DNA of 64,000 bases from Flavobacterium sp. (GCF_039595935.1 NZ_JBCNKR010000006.1:1426001-1490000); one strand, 5' to 3'. Counted from the first letter of the stretch, positions 10,053-19,574 are shown. Numbers and translations: made by a program. The notes: generated from the letters alone by a model not told the origin.

Positions 10053-10353
10053 TGGTTTTTTGATGCGAAATAAAATGCAAATGTATTTTTTATAGTAGCA
10101 ATAGACTCAATTTTGTTCTACTTGTTACAGTTTAGTTTTCTAGATTTTTCATTTTGTTTTACTTTTTTTAAGAAATGGCTTAAAATGTTGTGATTTTTAA
10201 CGTAAGATAAAATCTTACAGAAAAAGCAAATTTGTGTTAATAATGTTAAAGTTTAAGCAAAAAAGCCTTGAAAATCAGGCTTGTATTTTGCAAGGCGTGA
10301 TTTTTTTATATTTTTGCGATACCCAAATTTTTTGTTTAACCTAAAGAAATTCA
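10053..10353. promoter_or_regulatory. Divergent intergenic region with two promoters
   Basis: About 300 AT-rich bases between divergent genes. It carries a minus-strand TACATTTG box at 10078-10085 (for the DUF5916 gene) and a plus-strand TATTTTTG box at 10309-10316, 38 bases before the L,D-transpeptidase ATG. No further coding sequence or strong hairpin is seen. Confidence 0.55.
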
Positions 10354-11079
10354 ATGATTTACAAAATTTATCCGTTATTTGTGTTTTTGCTATTGTCTTT
10401 TGGAAAAGATTCAAAAAACACAGCCGATCTTAAAAAAAATGCCACTGTAAAGGCGATTGCTAAAGTCGAAAAAGTTACAGTTGATTCTAAAATCGAGAGC
10501 GTTTATAACTCATTAAATTCCAACAATTTTAAAATGCCTGAGCTTAGAACTTTCTCAGAAGCTTTAAAAGGATTTTATTTGTTGAAAGAAAGAGGAGTGA
10601 TCAAGAAAAATATCCTAACATTAATTGATTTCAGTTTGTCATCAAACACTAAACGTTTGTGGGTGATTGATTTAACGAGCAATACAATTTTGTTTAATTC
10701 GCTTGTAGCTCACGGGAGAAATACGGGAGAAGAATTTGCTTCAGCATTTTCAAATCTTAATTCATCATTTAAAAGCAGTTTAGGTTTTTATGCTACTGGT
10801 GAAATTTACCAAGGAAAACATGGTGCTTCTTTGCGTTTAGATGGTTTAGAAAATGGCGTAAATGACAATGCTCGCGAAAGAGGCGTTGTAATGCACGGTG
10901 CAGACTATGTGTCTGAATCTTTCATTAGAGATCATAAAAGATTAGGCAGAAGCCAAGGCTGTCCTGCAGTTCCAGTTGAATTGACAAATGATATTATCGA
11001 ATTAATAAAAGACAAATCGTGTTTGTATATCTACCATCCGTCAAGAAGTTTTGCGATGGAAGAGAGGCTAATTTCTTAA
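10354..11079 (+). CDS. Murein L,D-transpeptidase catalytic domain protein (YkuD_2 type)
   Basis: A 241-residue exported protein: the hydrophobic N-terminus MIYKIYPLFVFLLLSFG acts as signal or anchor. The catalytic domain spans about 70-235. Its signature is the MHGADYVSESFI histidine region followed by GRSQGCPAVP, in which the cysteine is the expected nucleophile; LIDFSLSSNTKRLWVIDL is the usual first strand of the YkuD_2 family. Such enzymes make or edit L,D-crosslinks in peptidoglycan. It converges on, and overlaps by 12 bases, a second and unrelated L,D-transpeptidase gene. Confidence 0.88.
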   Translation: MIYKIYPLFVFLLLSFGKDSKNTADLKKNATVKAIAKVEKVTVDSKIESVYNSLNSNNFKMPELRTFSEALKGFYLLKERGVIKKNILTLIDFSLSSNTKRLWVIDLTSNTILFNSLVAHGRNTGEEFASAFSNLNSSFKSSLGFYATGEIYQGKHGASLRLDGLENGVNDNARERGVVMHGADYVSESFIRDHKRLGRSQGCPAVPVELTNDIIELIKDKSCLYIYHPSRSFAMEERLIS

Positions 11080-12651
11080 TTGCTTATATAAATCCGAATC
11101 TAAATCATAAATATCAGCTCTAAAAATGAGCTGATTTTTTTTGCTCCATGCTGTCCAATACCACTGGTATAAAGCATATTTTTTGGTAATCTTGAAACTC
11201 ATCGTTGTTTTACTCGCAATAATAGTGTCAATTCTATCTTGTGGCCAGTTTCCGTCAACGTCTAATATATGTTGAGCAAGTTCTAATGGATTTTCAACAC
11301 GTACACAGCCAGAACTCATAGAGCGGTTATTGCGTCCAAAAATATTGCGGTGATTGGTATCGTGTAAATAAACGCTATGGTGATTTGGGAACAAGATTTT
11401 CATTAATCCCAATGAATTGTCATAGCCTGGACTTTGTACATAACGATAGTTGTTTGGCTTATTTTCATTCCATGCCATTGGCGAAACTACTTTTCCGGCA
11501 GTATCGTAAATAGTAATGTTCTTATTAGCCAAATAATTTCGGTTTCTTTTCATAGCCGGAACCACATCTTCTTTTAAAATTGTCGGAGGAACAGTCCAAG
11601 TCGGATTAAAAACAACCGTTTTTAAAAAAGAAGTAATAATAGGAGTTTTTCTTTTGCTGGTTCCTACTACAATATTTCTAACTAAAGTGGTGTCCTTATT
11701 TTCGACAACATTTAAGCTGTAATCTGGAATATTGATAATGAAATAGTTTTCGGCCAATTCTGACGGATACCATCTCCAACGCTCTAAATTGGCTATAATC
11801 TGTTTTTTTCGATCTTCTTTAGAATAATTTAGGGCACGAATAGTTCCAGCTCCGATAACTCCGTCAGAGGCTAATCCGTGTCTTTCTTGGAATCTTTTAA
11901 CTGCTTCAAAAGTTTTGTGGTTGTAAATATTGCTAAGACTATCTTTTCCAGACATGTCATTCCAATACAAAAGTCTTTTTTTAATGTTTGCTAAAGCAGG
12001 ATTCGTATCGTTTAAAACAATTTTATCAGTTGCTTCAATTGTGTTTATGTTGTCATCTGGAAAAGTATTAATGATTTCCAACGCTTTTAGGAGTTCTTTG
12101 TATGTTTCTGTTTTAGGCTGAATATTTTCTACAATGCTATCTAATTTATTTTTGTTGTATCCTTTAATTAGAACAGAATTCACATCAAATTCTTTTTCGT
12201 CCAAATCCCAATTGGTATACAGCTTCTTAGGATCTAGCTTTCCTTTATAGATATGATTTAGATATTTTTCAAAATTATAAGTCAGCAAAATATCATACGT
12301 AGCCAAATCTTTATCGTTTAACGAAGCGACTTTGCTTTCAAACTTTTTCAGCTGAGATATTTTATAATCTTCTGGTTCTAAGCCTAATTCTTCTGATTTT
12401 TCTAATTGCGATAAAACAAAAGTTCTCTTTTTAAGGTTTCCCCATACGGTTTGATTCTCAGATCCGGCATAAAACTGTTTTAAGGTTTCACTTTTATAAA
12501 CTGCTATTAATGCTGTATCTATTTCAACTGTTCTCTCGTCAGTAAGTATAATTGCTGGCACCTTTTTTTTGATAATAGGTGTAGGTTTTGGGTCTTCTTT
12601 TTTACAGCCCAAAAAGAGGCATATTACTACTAAAGAGTAAAGTTTTTTCAT
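11068..12651 (-). CDS. L,D-transpeptidase family lipoprotein (YcbB/LdtD-like)
   Basis: A 527-residue protein beginning MKKLYSLVVICLFLGCKKED, a lipoprotein signal with the acylated cysteine at residue 16. An N-terminal scaffold region is followed by a peptidoglycan-binding helical repeat (VKRFQERHGLASDGVIGAGT, about 230-250), then a YkuD catalytic domain with HDTNHRNIFGRNNRSMSSGC, whose histidine and cysteine form the active site. This order matches the YcbB/LdtD group, which forms 3-3 crosslinks in the periplasm. It lies two bases downstream of the GNAT gene stop codon's neighbour and overlaps the convergent L,D-transpeptidase gene at its 3' end. Confidence 0.92.
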   Translation of the reverse strand: MKKLYSLVVICLFLGCKKEDPKPTPIIKKKVPAIILTDERTVEIDTALIAVYKSETLKQFYAGSENQTVWGNLKKRTFVLSQLEKSEELGLEPEDYKISQLKKFESKVASLNDKDLATYDILLTYNFEKYLNHIYKGKLDPKKLYTNWDLDEKEFDVNSVLIKGYNKNKLDSIVENIQPKTETYKELLKALEIINTFPDDNINTIEATDKIVLNDTNPALANIKKRLLYWNDMSGKDSLSNIYNHKTFEAVKRFQERHGLASDGVIGAGTIRALNYSKEDRKKQIIANLERWRWYPSELAENYFIINIPDYSLNVVENKDTTLVRNIVVGTSKRKTPIITSFLKTVVFNPTWTVPPTILKEDVVPAMKRNRNYLANKNITIYDTAGKVVSPMAWNENKPNNYRYVQSPGYDNSLGLMKILFPNHHSVYLHDTNHRNIFGRNNRSMSSGCVRVENPLELAQHILDVDGNWPQDRIDTIIASKTTMSFKITKKYALYQWYWTAWSKKNQLIFRADIYDLDSDLYKQLRN

Positions 12652-12652
12652 T

Positions 12653-13090
12653 TTATAATTTTTTAAACATCAAATAATGTTCGCCAACATCTTTAATATC
12701 AAATGCTTCGCCAAGTGTTTGGTAATTCATTTTTTGATAGAATCCGACAGCAGCAGTTCTGGCGTTGAACCAAATTAAATCTATTTGGTTTTCATTGCAA
12801 TACACCTCGCAATGTCTTACCAAAGCTTCTCCGATTCCTTTTTTCTGGTGGATTTCTAAAACAGCCATCCCTCGAATCTGAGCTTGATTTTGAGCGGCAA
12901 ATATAGGATTGATTTTTTCGAATAACGAAATAATTCCTGTTAAATTTTCGTTTTCAGATAAACCGAAATGATGCGTAGATTCTAGGTCGTCTCCTTCAAA
13001 GACACAGCTTTCTATAGGTTTTCCTTTTCTTAAAACAGGTTGACGAACGGTATAAGTTTCTTTTGATGGAATTTCTCTGATTGTAATCAT
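12653..13090 (-). CDS. GNAT family N-acetyltransferase
   Basis: A 145-residue single-domain acetyltransferase. The acetyl-CoA loop is visible as QIRGMAVLEIHQKKGIGEAL, with motif B as IDLIWFNARTAAVGFYQKMNYQ near the C-terminus. The acceptor substrate is unknown. Its stop codon is directly followed by the ATG of the L,D-transpeptidase lipoprotein gene (one base apart), so the two are very likely cotranscribed and perhaps translationally coupled. Confidence 0.88.
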   Translation of the reverse strand: MITIREIPSKETYTVRQPVLRKGKPIESCVFEGDDLESTHHFGLSENENLTGIISLFEKINPIFAAQNQAQIRGMAVLEIHQKKGIGEALVRHCEVYCNENQIDLIWFNARTAAVGFYQKMNYQTLGEAFDIKDVGEHYLMFKKL

Positions 13091-13207
13091 GATTTTTTGA
13101 AAAAATAATACTTTTATAACTTTTTAATTTTAAATAAGTTATAAAAAAATGTTGAATTTTATTGATTTTTTTTGCCCAAAAGCTTGTTTTGAACTGAACT
13201 TTCTTTC

Positions 13208-13215
13208 TATATTTG
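13208..13215 (+). promoter_or_regulatory. -7 promoter box of first tRNA-Gly
   Basis: TATATTTG fits TAnnTTTG and ends 10 bases before the mature tRNA 5' end. Confidence 0.6.
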
Positions 13216-13225
13216 CACAACCAAT

Positions 13226-13298
<73 letters not shown>

Positions 13299-13350
13299 CT
13301 AAAAAGTAAACACGTTTTACTTTATGTGAGAATAAATTTTTTGATTTTTA

Positions 13351-13382
13351 TTTTGTTTTAAAAATTAAATTTTTTAGTTTTG
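13351..13382 (+). promoter_or_regulatory. Promoter of second tRNA-Gly
   Basis: TTTTG at 13351-13355 and TAGTTTTG at 13375-13382 are 19 bases apart, a good match to the Bacteroidetes -33/-7 arrangement. It lies between the two tRNA genes, so the second copy can be transcribed independently. Confidence 0.65.
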
Positions 13383-13394
13383 CACCCGGTTAAT

Positions 13395-13467
<73 letters not shown>

Positions 13468-13472
13468 CTTCA

Positions 13473-13503
13473 AAAGCCTCAAACATTTGTTTGAGGCTTT
13501 TTT
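13473..13503 (+). terminator. Terminator of the tRNA-Gly pair
   Basis: Stem AAAGCCTCAAAC/GTTTGAGGCTTT with a small loop, followed by a T run. Confidence 0.8.
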
Positions 13504-13520
13504 GTTTTTGTGTTTTTTGA

Positions 13521-13594
13521 ACCATATAGGTGATATAAGAAAAATAAAAGTTTTTTATTGAGCTTTTAACATGAACTTATATCACTTATATGGT
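13521..13594. repeat. Inverted pair of the 24-bp repeat family
   Basis: ACCATATAGGTGATATAAG at 13521-13539 is complementary, with one mismatch, to CTTATATCACTTATATGGT at 13576-13594. The right arm is part of the exact copy of 2666-2689. The pair could form a hairpin with a 36-base loop at the 3' end of the pepE transcript. Confidence 0.7.
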
Positions 13595-13602
13595 TTAAAA
13601 AA

Positions 13603-14310
13603 TTATTTCAAATCGCTCAAATCGCTTTCTGTTTCTAATTCTTGAGCTTCTTGGTTTTGCTGAAACAATCTCGCAGACAAAGCTCCTTTCAAAGTAATTT
13701 TTTCTCCTTTAACTTCCAGCCAACTCCCTTCTCTTAAACCTAAAACAGGAATTGAATTGAAAGCATGGAATTCTTTTATTCTTGTTTCGCGAGTTTCTCC
13801 CATGTGCTTAGATTGCAAATCGGCATCCAGATAATGCGGATTTAAGTTGAATGGAATTAATCCTAAAGTCTGGAAGCTTGGAGGGTAGATAATAGGCATG
13901 TCGTTTGTGGTCTGCATTGATAAACCGCAAATGTTGCTTCCAGCGCTTGAGCCAAGATAAGGCGTGCCGTTTTTTACGGTTTCAGAAAGCAACTGCATAA
14001 TATTGTTTTTGTAAAGCTGGGTAACCAATAAAAAAGTGTTTCCTCCGCCGGTAAAGATTCCCTCAGCATTTTTTATTGCATCCTGTGGATTCTCAAATTC
14101 ATGAATTCCTTTAACATTGATATTGATGCTGTTAAAAGCTTCTGATGCTTTTTGCGTATACTCGTCATGCGAAATTCCTCCTGGACGAGCATAGGGGATA
14201 AATAAAATTGTTTTGCAATTTTTAAAATGTGTTTTTAAAGTAGGTAAAATGTATTCTAAGTAGTTGCCTCCGTGCAAAGTAGAAGTGCTTGCAATGATAA
14301 TGCTTTTCAT
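13603..14310 (-). CDS. pepE: Dipeptidase E (peptidase family S51)
   Basis: PepE-type enzymes cleave dipeptides beginning with aspartate in the cytoplasm. The S51 signature is present: FTGGGNTFLL forms the oxyanion loop, YLGSSAGSNICG contains the nucleophile serine in its GxSAG elbow, NPHY supplies the usual histidine region, and VLGLREGSWL the following strand. I prefer ATG at 14310 (MKSIIIAST), giving 235 residues, over the ATG five codons upstream, because family members begin at this strand. Monocistronic; the tRNA-Gly pair lies on the opposite strand. Confidence 0.92.
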   Translation of the reverse strand: MKSIIIASTSTLHGGNYLEYILPTLKTHFKNCKTILFIPYARPGGISHDEYTQKASEAFNSININVKGIHEFENPQDAIKNAEGIFTGGGNTFLLVTQLYKNNIMQLLSETVKNGTPYLGSSAGSNICGLSMQTTNDMPIIYPPSFQTLGLIPFNLNPHYLDADLQSKHMGETRETRIKEFHAFNSIPVLGLREGSWLEVKGEKITLKGALSARLFQQNQEAQELETESDLSDLK

Positions 14311-14412
14311 GATTCTTAAACTCAAATTTTGTTTGTTAAAGGTATTAAAAACTCTGTTTTTGTTTGAATTTTTAATATTTTAATTAACATATTTTTACCA
14401 TGTCGTTAATAT

Positions 14413-14420
14413 TAAATTTG
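14413..14420 (+). promoter_or_regulatory. Candidate -7 box of the regulatory-domain/M1 operon
   Basis: TAAATTTG matches TAnnTTTG about 54 bases before the first gene. Two ATATTTTTACC stretches lie either side of it; their meaning is not clear. Confidence 0.4.
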
Positions 14421-14473
14421 GAATGACTTAGGATATTTTTACCGTTTTAAGAATATTTTTAATTTATTTCATT

Positions 14474-15241
14474 TTGTTTCAGAAAATTACTTGTTTTTTA
14501 ATTGTTATGGCGGGGCAAGCTTGCTGGTCACAAACTCTGGAACGTTCTGTTTTTAATGGGAAAGTAACTTCTAATACCTTAGATTTAGAAGGTGTTTATG
14601 TGATTAATGCGCAAACAGAAGAAACGGTAACGACAAATGCATCCGGATCTTTTTCGATTTTAGCAAAGCCTGATGACGTGCTGGTTTTTTCTTCAATAAG
14701 TTTTAAAGAAAAAAGAGTCTTATTGAAGCAAGAAGATTTTTCAAATCTTAATTTTTCTGTTAATCTTACTATGGTGATGTATCAACTGCAAGAAGTTGTT
14801 GTGAAGCGATACGATAATATTAATGCTGAAAGTTTAGGGATAGTGCCTTTAGGACAAAAGAAATACACTGCAGCGGAGCGTAAGTTGCAGACAGCGACTG
14901 CGCTAAATGCTACAGCAGATGCGGGAATGATGGCTGGAGGTTCTATTTCTGCGGATCCGTTGCTAAATTTCTTCTCTGGAAGAACGGCTATGCTTAAAAA
15001 AGAAGTTGCTGTTGAGAAGAAGGAGTTTTTTATGAGACTTCTGGAAAATATGTTTAGCCTAGATCATTTTATTGACCGATTAAAAATTCCGGCAGATTAT
15101 GTGAAAGGGTTTGAATATTATGCTATAGAAAATGATAAGTTTACGGCTATTTTGAATTCTAAAAATAAAACTTCTACAGAATTTCTTTTAGGAGAATTGG
15201 CTGTTAAATATAAAGAAATGATTGCTGGTGAGAGTAAATAA
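14474..15241 (+). CDS. Exported carboxypeptidase-like regulatory domain protein, paralogue 1
   Basis: A 255-residue protein, with a TTG start inferred from an in-frame stop 15 codons upstream. A signal peptide (ITCFLIVMAGQACWSQ) precedes a beta-sandwich of the CarboxypepD_reg-like type: FNGKVTSNTLDLEGVYVINA, TTNASGSFSILAKPDDVLVFSS and LQEVVV. After this come blocks shared with the next gene product (LGQKKYTAAERK, SGRTAMLKKEV, DRLKIPADYVKGF). Proteins of this kind resemble the N-terminal plug-side domain of TonB-dependent receptors but lack the barrel. First gene of a tightly packed operon ending with an M1 peptidase. Function unknown. Confidence 0.82.
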   Translation: MFQKITCFLIVMAGQACWSQTLERSVFNGKVTSNTLDLEGVYVINAQTEETVTTNASGSFSILAKPDDVLVFSSISFKEKRVLLKQEDFSNLNFSVNLTMVMYQLQEVVVKRYDNINAESLGIVPLGQKKYTAAERKLQTATALNATADAGMMAGGSISADPLLNFFSGRTAMLKKEVAVEKKEFFMRLLENMFSLDHFIDRLKIPADYVKGFEYYAIENDKFTAILNSKNKTSTEFLLGELAVKYKEMIAGESK

Positions 15242-15956
15242 GATTATAGCCATTGTTGTTTTTCTTTTTTTTGTTCAGATTGGTTTTGGGCAAAAAAATG
15301 ATGTTAAACTTTTAGCAGGAAAAGTGCAAGAGCAATCTAGTCCTGTTGAAGGAGTAAATATTATAAATAATGCTACTCAAGCAACTGCCGTTTCTGACTC
15401 TGATGGTAATTTTTCCATTGCTGTTCGGGAAGGAGATGTTTTGGTTTTTTCAGCCGTAAATCTCGATCCTGTAAGGATTAGAATTGCTCCAGAACATTTA
15501 ATAAATAGCTCTTTAGTTGTAAAAATGACTGCAAAAGAAGTGGAGCTGAAAGAGGTGGTTGTTAATGAAAATGCTAATATAACAGCCGAAAATCTTGGGA
15601 TTATTCCGTACGGACAAAAAAAATACACGCCAGCAGAACGAAAAGTTTATACTGCGACTTCAACATCTATTGATAAACTATTAAATAAAATTTCGGGACG
15701 GACTGCAATGCTGAAAAAAGAAGTGAATGTAGAGAAGAAAGAAGCACTTTTTAGAAAATTGGAATATCTTTTTGAGGAGAATTATTATACAGATAGATTG
15801 AAAATTCCTGTCGATGATATTAAAGGATTTCAATTATTTTGTGTGGATGATGCCGATTTTGCTGTATCTTTGAATACTAAAAACAAAACAATGAGTATGT
15901 TTTTAATTACAGATCTAGCAAGAAAATATCTAATAATTCTCGAAAATGAAAAATAA
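15222..15956 (+). CDS. Exported carboxypeptidase-like regulatory domain protein, paralogue 2
   Basis: A 244-residue paralogue of the preceding protein with the same layout: signal peptide IIAIVVFLFFVQIGFG, regulatory beta-sandwich (LAGKVQEQSSPVEGVNIINN, SDSDGNFSIAVREGDVLVFS, LKEVVV), then the shared blocks YGQKKYTPAERK, SGRTAMLKKEV and DRLKIPVDDIKGFQ. The linker before SGRTAM is shorter than in paralogue 1. The start overlaps the upstream gene: TTG at 15222 or, equally plausible, GTG at 15228, so translation is probably coupled. Function unknown. Confidence 0.82.
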   Translation: MLVRVNKIIAIVVFLFFVQIGFGQKNDVKLLAGKVQEQSSPVEGVNIINNATQATAVSDSDGNFSIAVREGDVLVFSAVNLDPVRIRIAPEHLINSSLVVKMTAKEVELKEVVVNENANITAENLGIIPYGQKKYTPAERKVYTATSTSIDKLLNKISGRTAMLKKEVNVEKKEALFRKLEYLFEENYYTDRLKIPVDDIKGFQLFCVDDADFAVSLNTKNKTMSMFLITDLARKYLIILENEK

Positions 15957-16701
15957 ACTAGGAGTACTCGTTGTCTGCTTATTTTGTCAATTTGTATTAG
16001 GGCAAAACGGTTTCAGGAAACCATTACACGGTCAGGTTATAAACGATTTTTTGGCCATTGAAAGTGGTTATGTAATGAATATTAATGCGAATGTCAGAAC
16101 ATTTATTGGTTCTGGCGGTTTGTTTGATATCATGGCACAACCTAAAGATACTTTGTTGTTTTCTGGCTTGACATTTCAATCAAAAAAAGTGGTTTTAACT
16201 GAAAAAGATTGTGCTGAGGTTCTTTTGAAAATAAAGCTGGATTTGGTTAATAATCAGCTTAAAGAAGTTGTAGTTCATAAGGAATTAAAAGTAAAATCAT
16301 TACAAGGTGGTTCTCAGAAATATGTAGATATGCAGTTTGAAGACGATAAACAGTCTACCGCAAAAAATAATGCAATGCTTTCTGATCAGACCATAAAATA
16401 TGGTACCGATTTTGTTCGAATTTTTAAAGACGTCAAAAAGCTTTTGAGCAAAAAAGACGAAGTAAAAGAGGAAGAAATCACAGATATTGCTTTTGTAGAA
16501 TATGCTAAAGATAACTTTACAAAAGATTTTTATTCTAAAACACTCAATCTTAAAGATGATGAAGTCGAATTGTTTTTGATGTATTGCTCAAACGATCCGC
16601 ATTCTAAAGAATTGGTAGATCCAGATCAGAAGTTTCAGTTGATGGATTTTATGATTAATAAGAATAAAGAATTTAAGAAAGCTGAGGCTGCTCAAAAATG
16701 A
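15946..16701 (+). CDS. Exported carboxypeptidase-like regulatory domain protein, paralogue 3 (diverged)
   Basis: A 251-residue protein with a signal peptide (MKNKLGVLVVCLFCQFVLGQ) and the same type of N-terminal beta-sandwich (LHGQVINDFLAIESGYVMNI, LFDIMAQPKDTLLFSG, LKEVVV). The C-terminal half differs from paralogues 1 and 2: the QKKYTxAERK and SGRTAM blocks are missing and the region is charged and helical. The ATG overlaps the upstream stop by 11 bases. It seems to be an older duplicate that has specialised; its role is unknown but its position between the paralogues and the peptidase suggests a shared envelope process. Confidence 0.8.
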   Translation: MKNKLGVLVVCLFCQFVLGQNGFRKPLHGQVINDFLAIESGYVMNINANVRTFIGSGGLFDIMAQPKDTLLFSGLTFQSKKVVLTEKDCAEVLLKIKLDLVNNQLKEVVVHKELKVKSLQGGSQKYVDMQFEDDKQSTAKNNAMLSDQTIKYGTDFVRIFKDVKKLLSKKDEVKEEEITDIAFVEYAKDNFTKDFYSKTLNLKDDEVELFLMYCSNDPHSKELVDPDQKFQLMDFMINKNKEFKKAEAAQK

Positions 16702-17204
16702 AAAAAAGAATAATTTATCCCTTGCTTGGAGTTTTGTTTGTATTGACTTCGGCATTTGCTTTTCATAAATTTTATGTAGGGGTTTTTCAAGTAAATTATG
16801 CTGCTGAAAAGAAGATGCTGCAGATTACTTCCCGAATTTTTATTGATGATTTGAATAATGCTATGGAGAAAAAGTATCACAAAAAGACATTTGTTGGTAC
16901 TAGCAAAGAAACTCCGGCAGATGTTGAATTATTAAAAAAATATCTATCTGAACATTTTTCAATTAAAGTAAATGGACAGCAAAAGGTCATAACTTTTTTA
17001 TCTAAAGAAGTTGAAGCTGATGATGTTTTGGTTTGTTATTCTAGAATTAAGGATATAGATAAATTCAAAACCCTTGAGATTTCAAACACTATTTTGGTGG
17101 ATTGGAACTCAGAACAGCAAAACATTACACATATTTCAGCATTCGACACAAAAAGAAGTGTTCTTTTTACAGAATCTTCAAGGAAAGAATTGTTAAAATA
17201 TTAA
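16698..17204 (+). CDS. DUF6702-like exported protein
   Basis: A 168-residue protein with a signal or anchor segment (IIYPLLGVLFVLTSAFAFH), then the start HKFYVGVFQVNYAAEKKMLQ that I associate with the DUF6702 family of Bacteroidetes, often found beside M1-like peptidase genes. The remainder is predicted as beta strands and helices with no catalytic motif. Its ATG overlaps the stop of the upstream gene (ATGA). No function is established. Confidence 0.75.
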   Translation: MKKRIIYPLLGVLFVLTSAFAFHKFYVGVFQVNYAAEKKMLQITSRIFIDDLNNAMEKKYHKKTFVGTSKETPADVELLKKYLSEHFSIKVNGQQKVITFLSKEVEADDVLVCYSRIKDIDKFKTLEISNTILVDWNSEQQNITHISAFDTKRSVLFTESSRKELLKY

Positions 17205-17270
17205 TGTATTGGTAAAATTAATGTTTTAATTACTATTTTCACAGCCTAAAGAAATTACCATTAAAAATTT

Positions 17271-19516
17271 ATGAAAAAACTTTCATTATTCTTACTTTTT
17301 CCTGCAATGTTAGTGGCGCAGGATAAAGCAACAACCACACCTACTAAACAACAGGGAAAGTACGACACGAACAAGTTTAGCCAAATGTACGATTTGCTGG
17401 CAACACCAAACATGTTTCGTACAGCTTCTGGAGCTCCAGGGCCAGCTTACTACCAACAACAAGCAGATTATAAAATCGATGTTGAATTGGATGATAAAAA
17501 TTCAAAATTAAGCGGATCTGAAACCATCACCTACACTAATAATTCACCAGACAGCTTAGAGTATCTATGGATTCAGCTGGACCAAAATCAAGCAAGAGCA
17601 AATGGACAGACTTCATTAGCAGAGGGCGAAAAAATCAATCAGGTTTTACCGCTTGAAGGTTTTTCTTCTAAATATTTAAAGAAAGATTTAGAGCGTGGTT
17701 TTAATATCGAACAGGTAAAAGATGCTAAAGGGAATCCAATGTCATATACGATCAACGAAACCATGATGCGTATTAATCTGACTTCGCCTTTAAAACCTGG
17801 GGAAAAAATTTCATTCTCTATTAAATGGTGGTACAATATCAATAACTATAGAAAAGAAGGCGGTCGTTCAGGATATGAATTATTCGAGAAAGATGGCAAT
17901 AAATTATATGTAATCGCTCAGTTCTATCCAAGAATGGCGGTTTACAATGATGTTGAAGGATGGCAGAATATGCAGTTCTGGGGAAGCGGAGAGTTTGCTC
18001 TTCCTTTCGGAAACTTTGATGTAAACATTACAGTTCCTGCAGATCACGTAATCGACGCAACTGGAGAATTAATGAACAGAAGTGAAGTATTTACAGCTGA
18101 ACAGGTAAAAAGATACGAACAAGCACAAAAATCATTTGATAAACCTGTAGTTATTGTAACGCAGGCAGAAGCAGAAGCAGCAGAAAAAGGTTTTTCTGAG
18201 AAGAAAAAAACTTGGAAATTCAGCGCTAAAAATGTTCGTGATTTCGGGATTGCTTCTTCAAGAAAATTCATTTACGATGCAATGGCTGTGAAAATTGGAA
18301 ACAGAACCGTAATGGCAGAATCTGTTTATCCAAAAGAGGCAAACCCGCTTTGGGGAGAAACTTCTACAATGGTAGTTGCTCATACTCTAAAAAGCTATTC
18401 TTCTCATACTTTTGATTATCCTTATCCAAAAGCAGTTTCTGTTTCTGCAGAAGATCAAGGTATGGAATATCCAATGATTTGTTGGAATTTTGGTCGTCCT
18501 GATGAAAATGGGGTAACGAGCAAAGAAGTTAAAAACGGAATGATTGGTGTTATTATCCACGAAGTTGGACATACTTTCTTCCCAATGATTGTAAACTCTG
18601 ACGAGCGTCAATGGACTTGGATGGATGAAGGTTTAAACTCATTTTTAGAATATTTAGCTGAACAAGAATTAGATTCAAATTTCCCATCAAGAAGAGGACC
18701 TGCAAAAAATATTGTTCCTTACATGAGTGGTGATCAGAAGTTTTTAGAACCAATTATGTCAAACTCTGAAACGATTCACCAATTTGGAAATAATGCTTAC
18801 GGAAAACCAGCTACAGGTCTTAATATTTTAAGAGAAGTAGTTATGGGAAGAGAATTATTCGATCATGCATTCAGAACATATGCAAACAGATGGAAGTTTA
18901 AGCACCCAACCCCAGAAGATTTCTTTAGAACAATGGAAGATGCTTCAGCAGTAGATTTAGATTGGTTCTGGAGAGGTTGGTTCTATTCAACTGATTTTGT
19001 TGATATCGGAATTAAAGACGTAAAACAATATTACGTTTCAGATACTCCAACTACAGATATCAAAGACGTAAAAGTTAGAAAAGGACGTTTTGGATATGAA
19101 AAAGGACCTTTTTGTTTACTTGGTTGCAGGAGATAATGCAGAAGTAAGTGATTCTAAGAAAAAAAGCTTTAAAAGTGCAAGATTTCAAACCTTTAGCAGA
19201 TTATGTAGATCAGACTTTTACAGCAGAAGAAAAAGCTAGCATTAAATCTCCTAAGTACTTCTACGAAGTAGAATTTAACAAGCCAGGCGGAATGATCATG
19301 CCTATTTTGGTTGAGATTACTTACGAAGATGGTTCTAAAGATAATTACAAATATCCAGCACAAATCTGGAGAAAAAGTAATGATACCGCTAAAAAAGTTT
19401 ATGCTACAACAAAAGCAATTAAGAGTATTCAAATTGACCCGCAATTGCTAACGGCTGATATTGATGTAACCAATAACTCTTGGCCAAAAGTGGAAACAAA
19501 GTCAAAATTTGACTAG
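17271..19516 (+). CDS. M1 family (gluzincin) metallopeptidase, broken by two single-base shifts
   Basis: An exported zinc aminopeptidase-type protein with a signal peptide MKKLSLFLLFPAMLVAQ. Zinc ligands H430 and H434 (HEVGH) and E453 (WMDEGLNS) follow the HExxH-x18-E spacing; SAEDQGMEYPMI replaces the GAMEN exopeptidase loop. The first frame stops at 19134-19136. Removing one T from the run at 19109-19113 continues the frame (PFVYLVAGDNAEVSDSKKK), and removing one A from the run at 19159-19165 then joins the frame that ends at 19516, giving about 747 residues. Either the gene has lost its last 130 residues or both insertions are sequencing errors. The catalytic part is intact in every case. 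Confidence 0.85.
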
Positions 19517-19533
19517 ATAAATTAAAAAAATAT

Positions 19534-19574
19534 AAAAAGCTCATCAAGTCTATAAATGCTTGATGAGCTTTTTT
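19534..19574 (+). terminator. Terminator of the M1 peptidase operon
   Basis: Stem AAAAAGCTCATCAAG with its complement CTTGATGAGCTTTTT around a 10-base loop, followed by further T. Confidence 0.85.
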
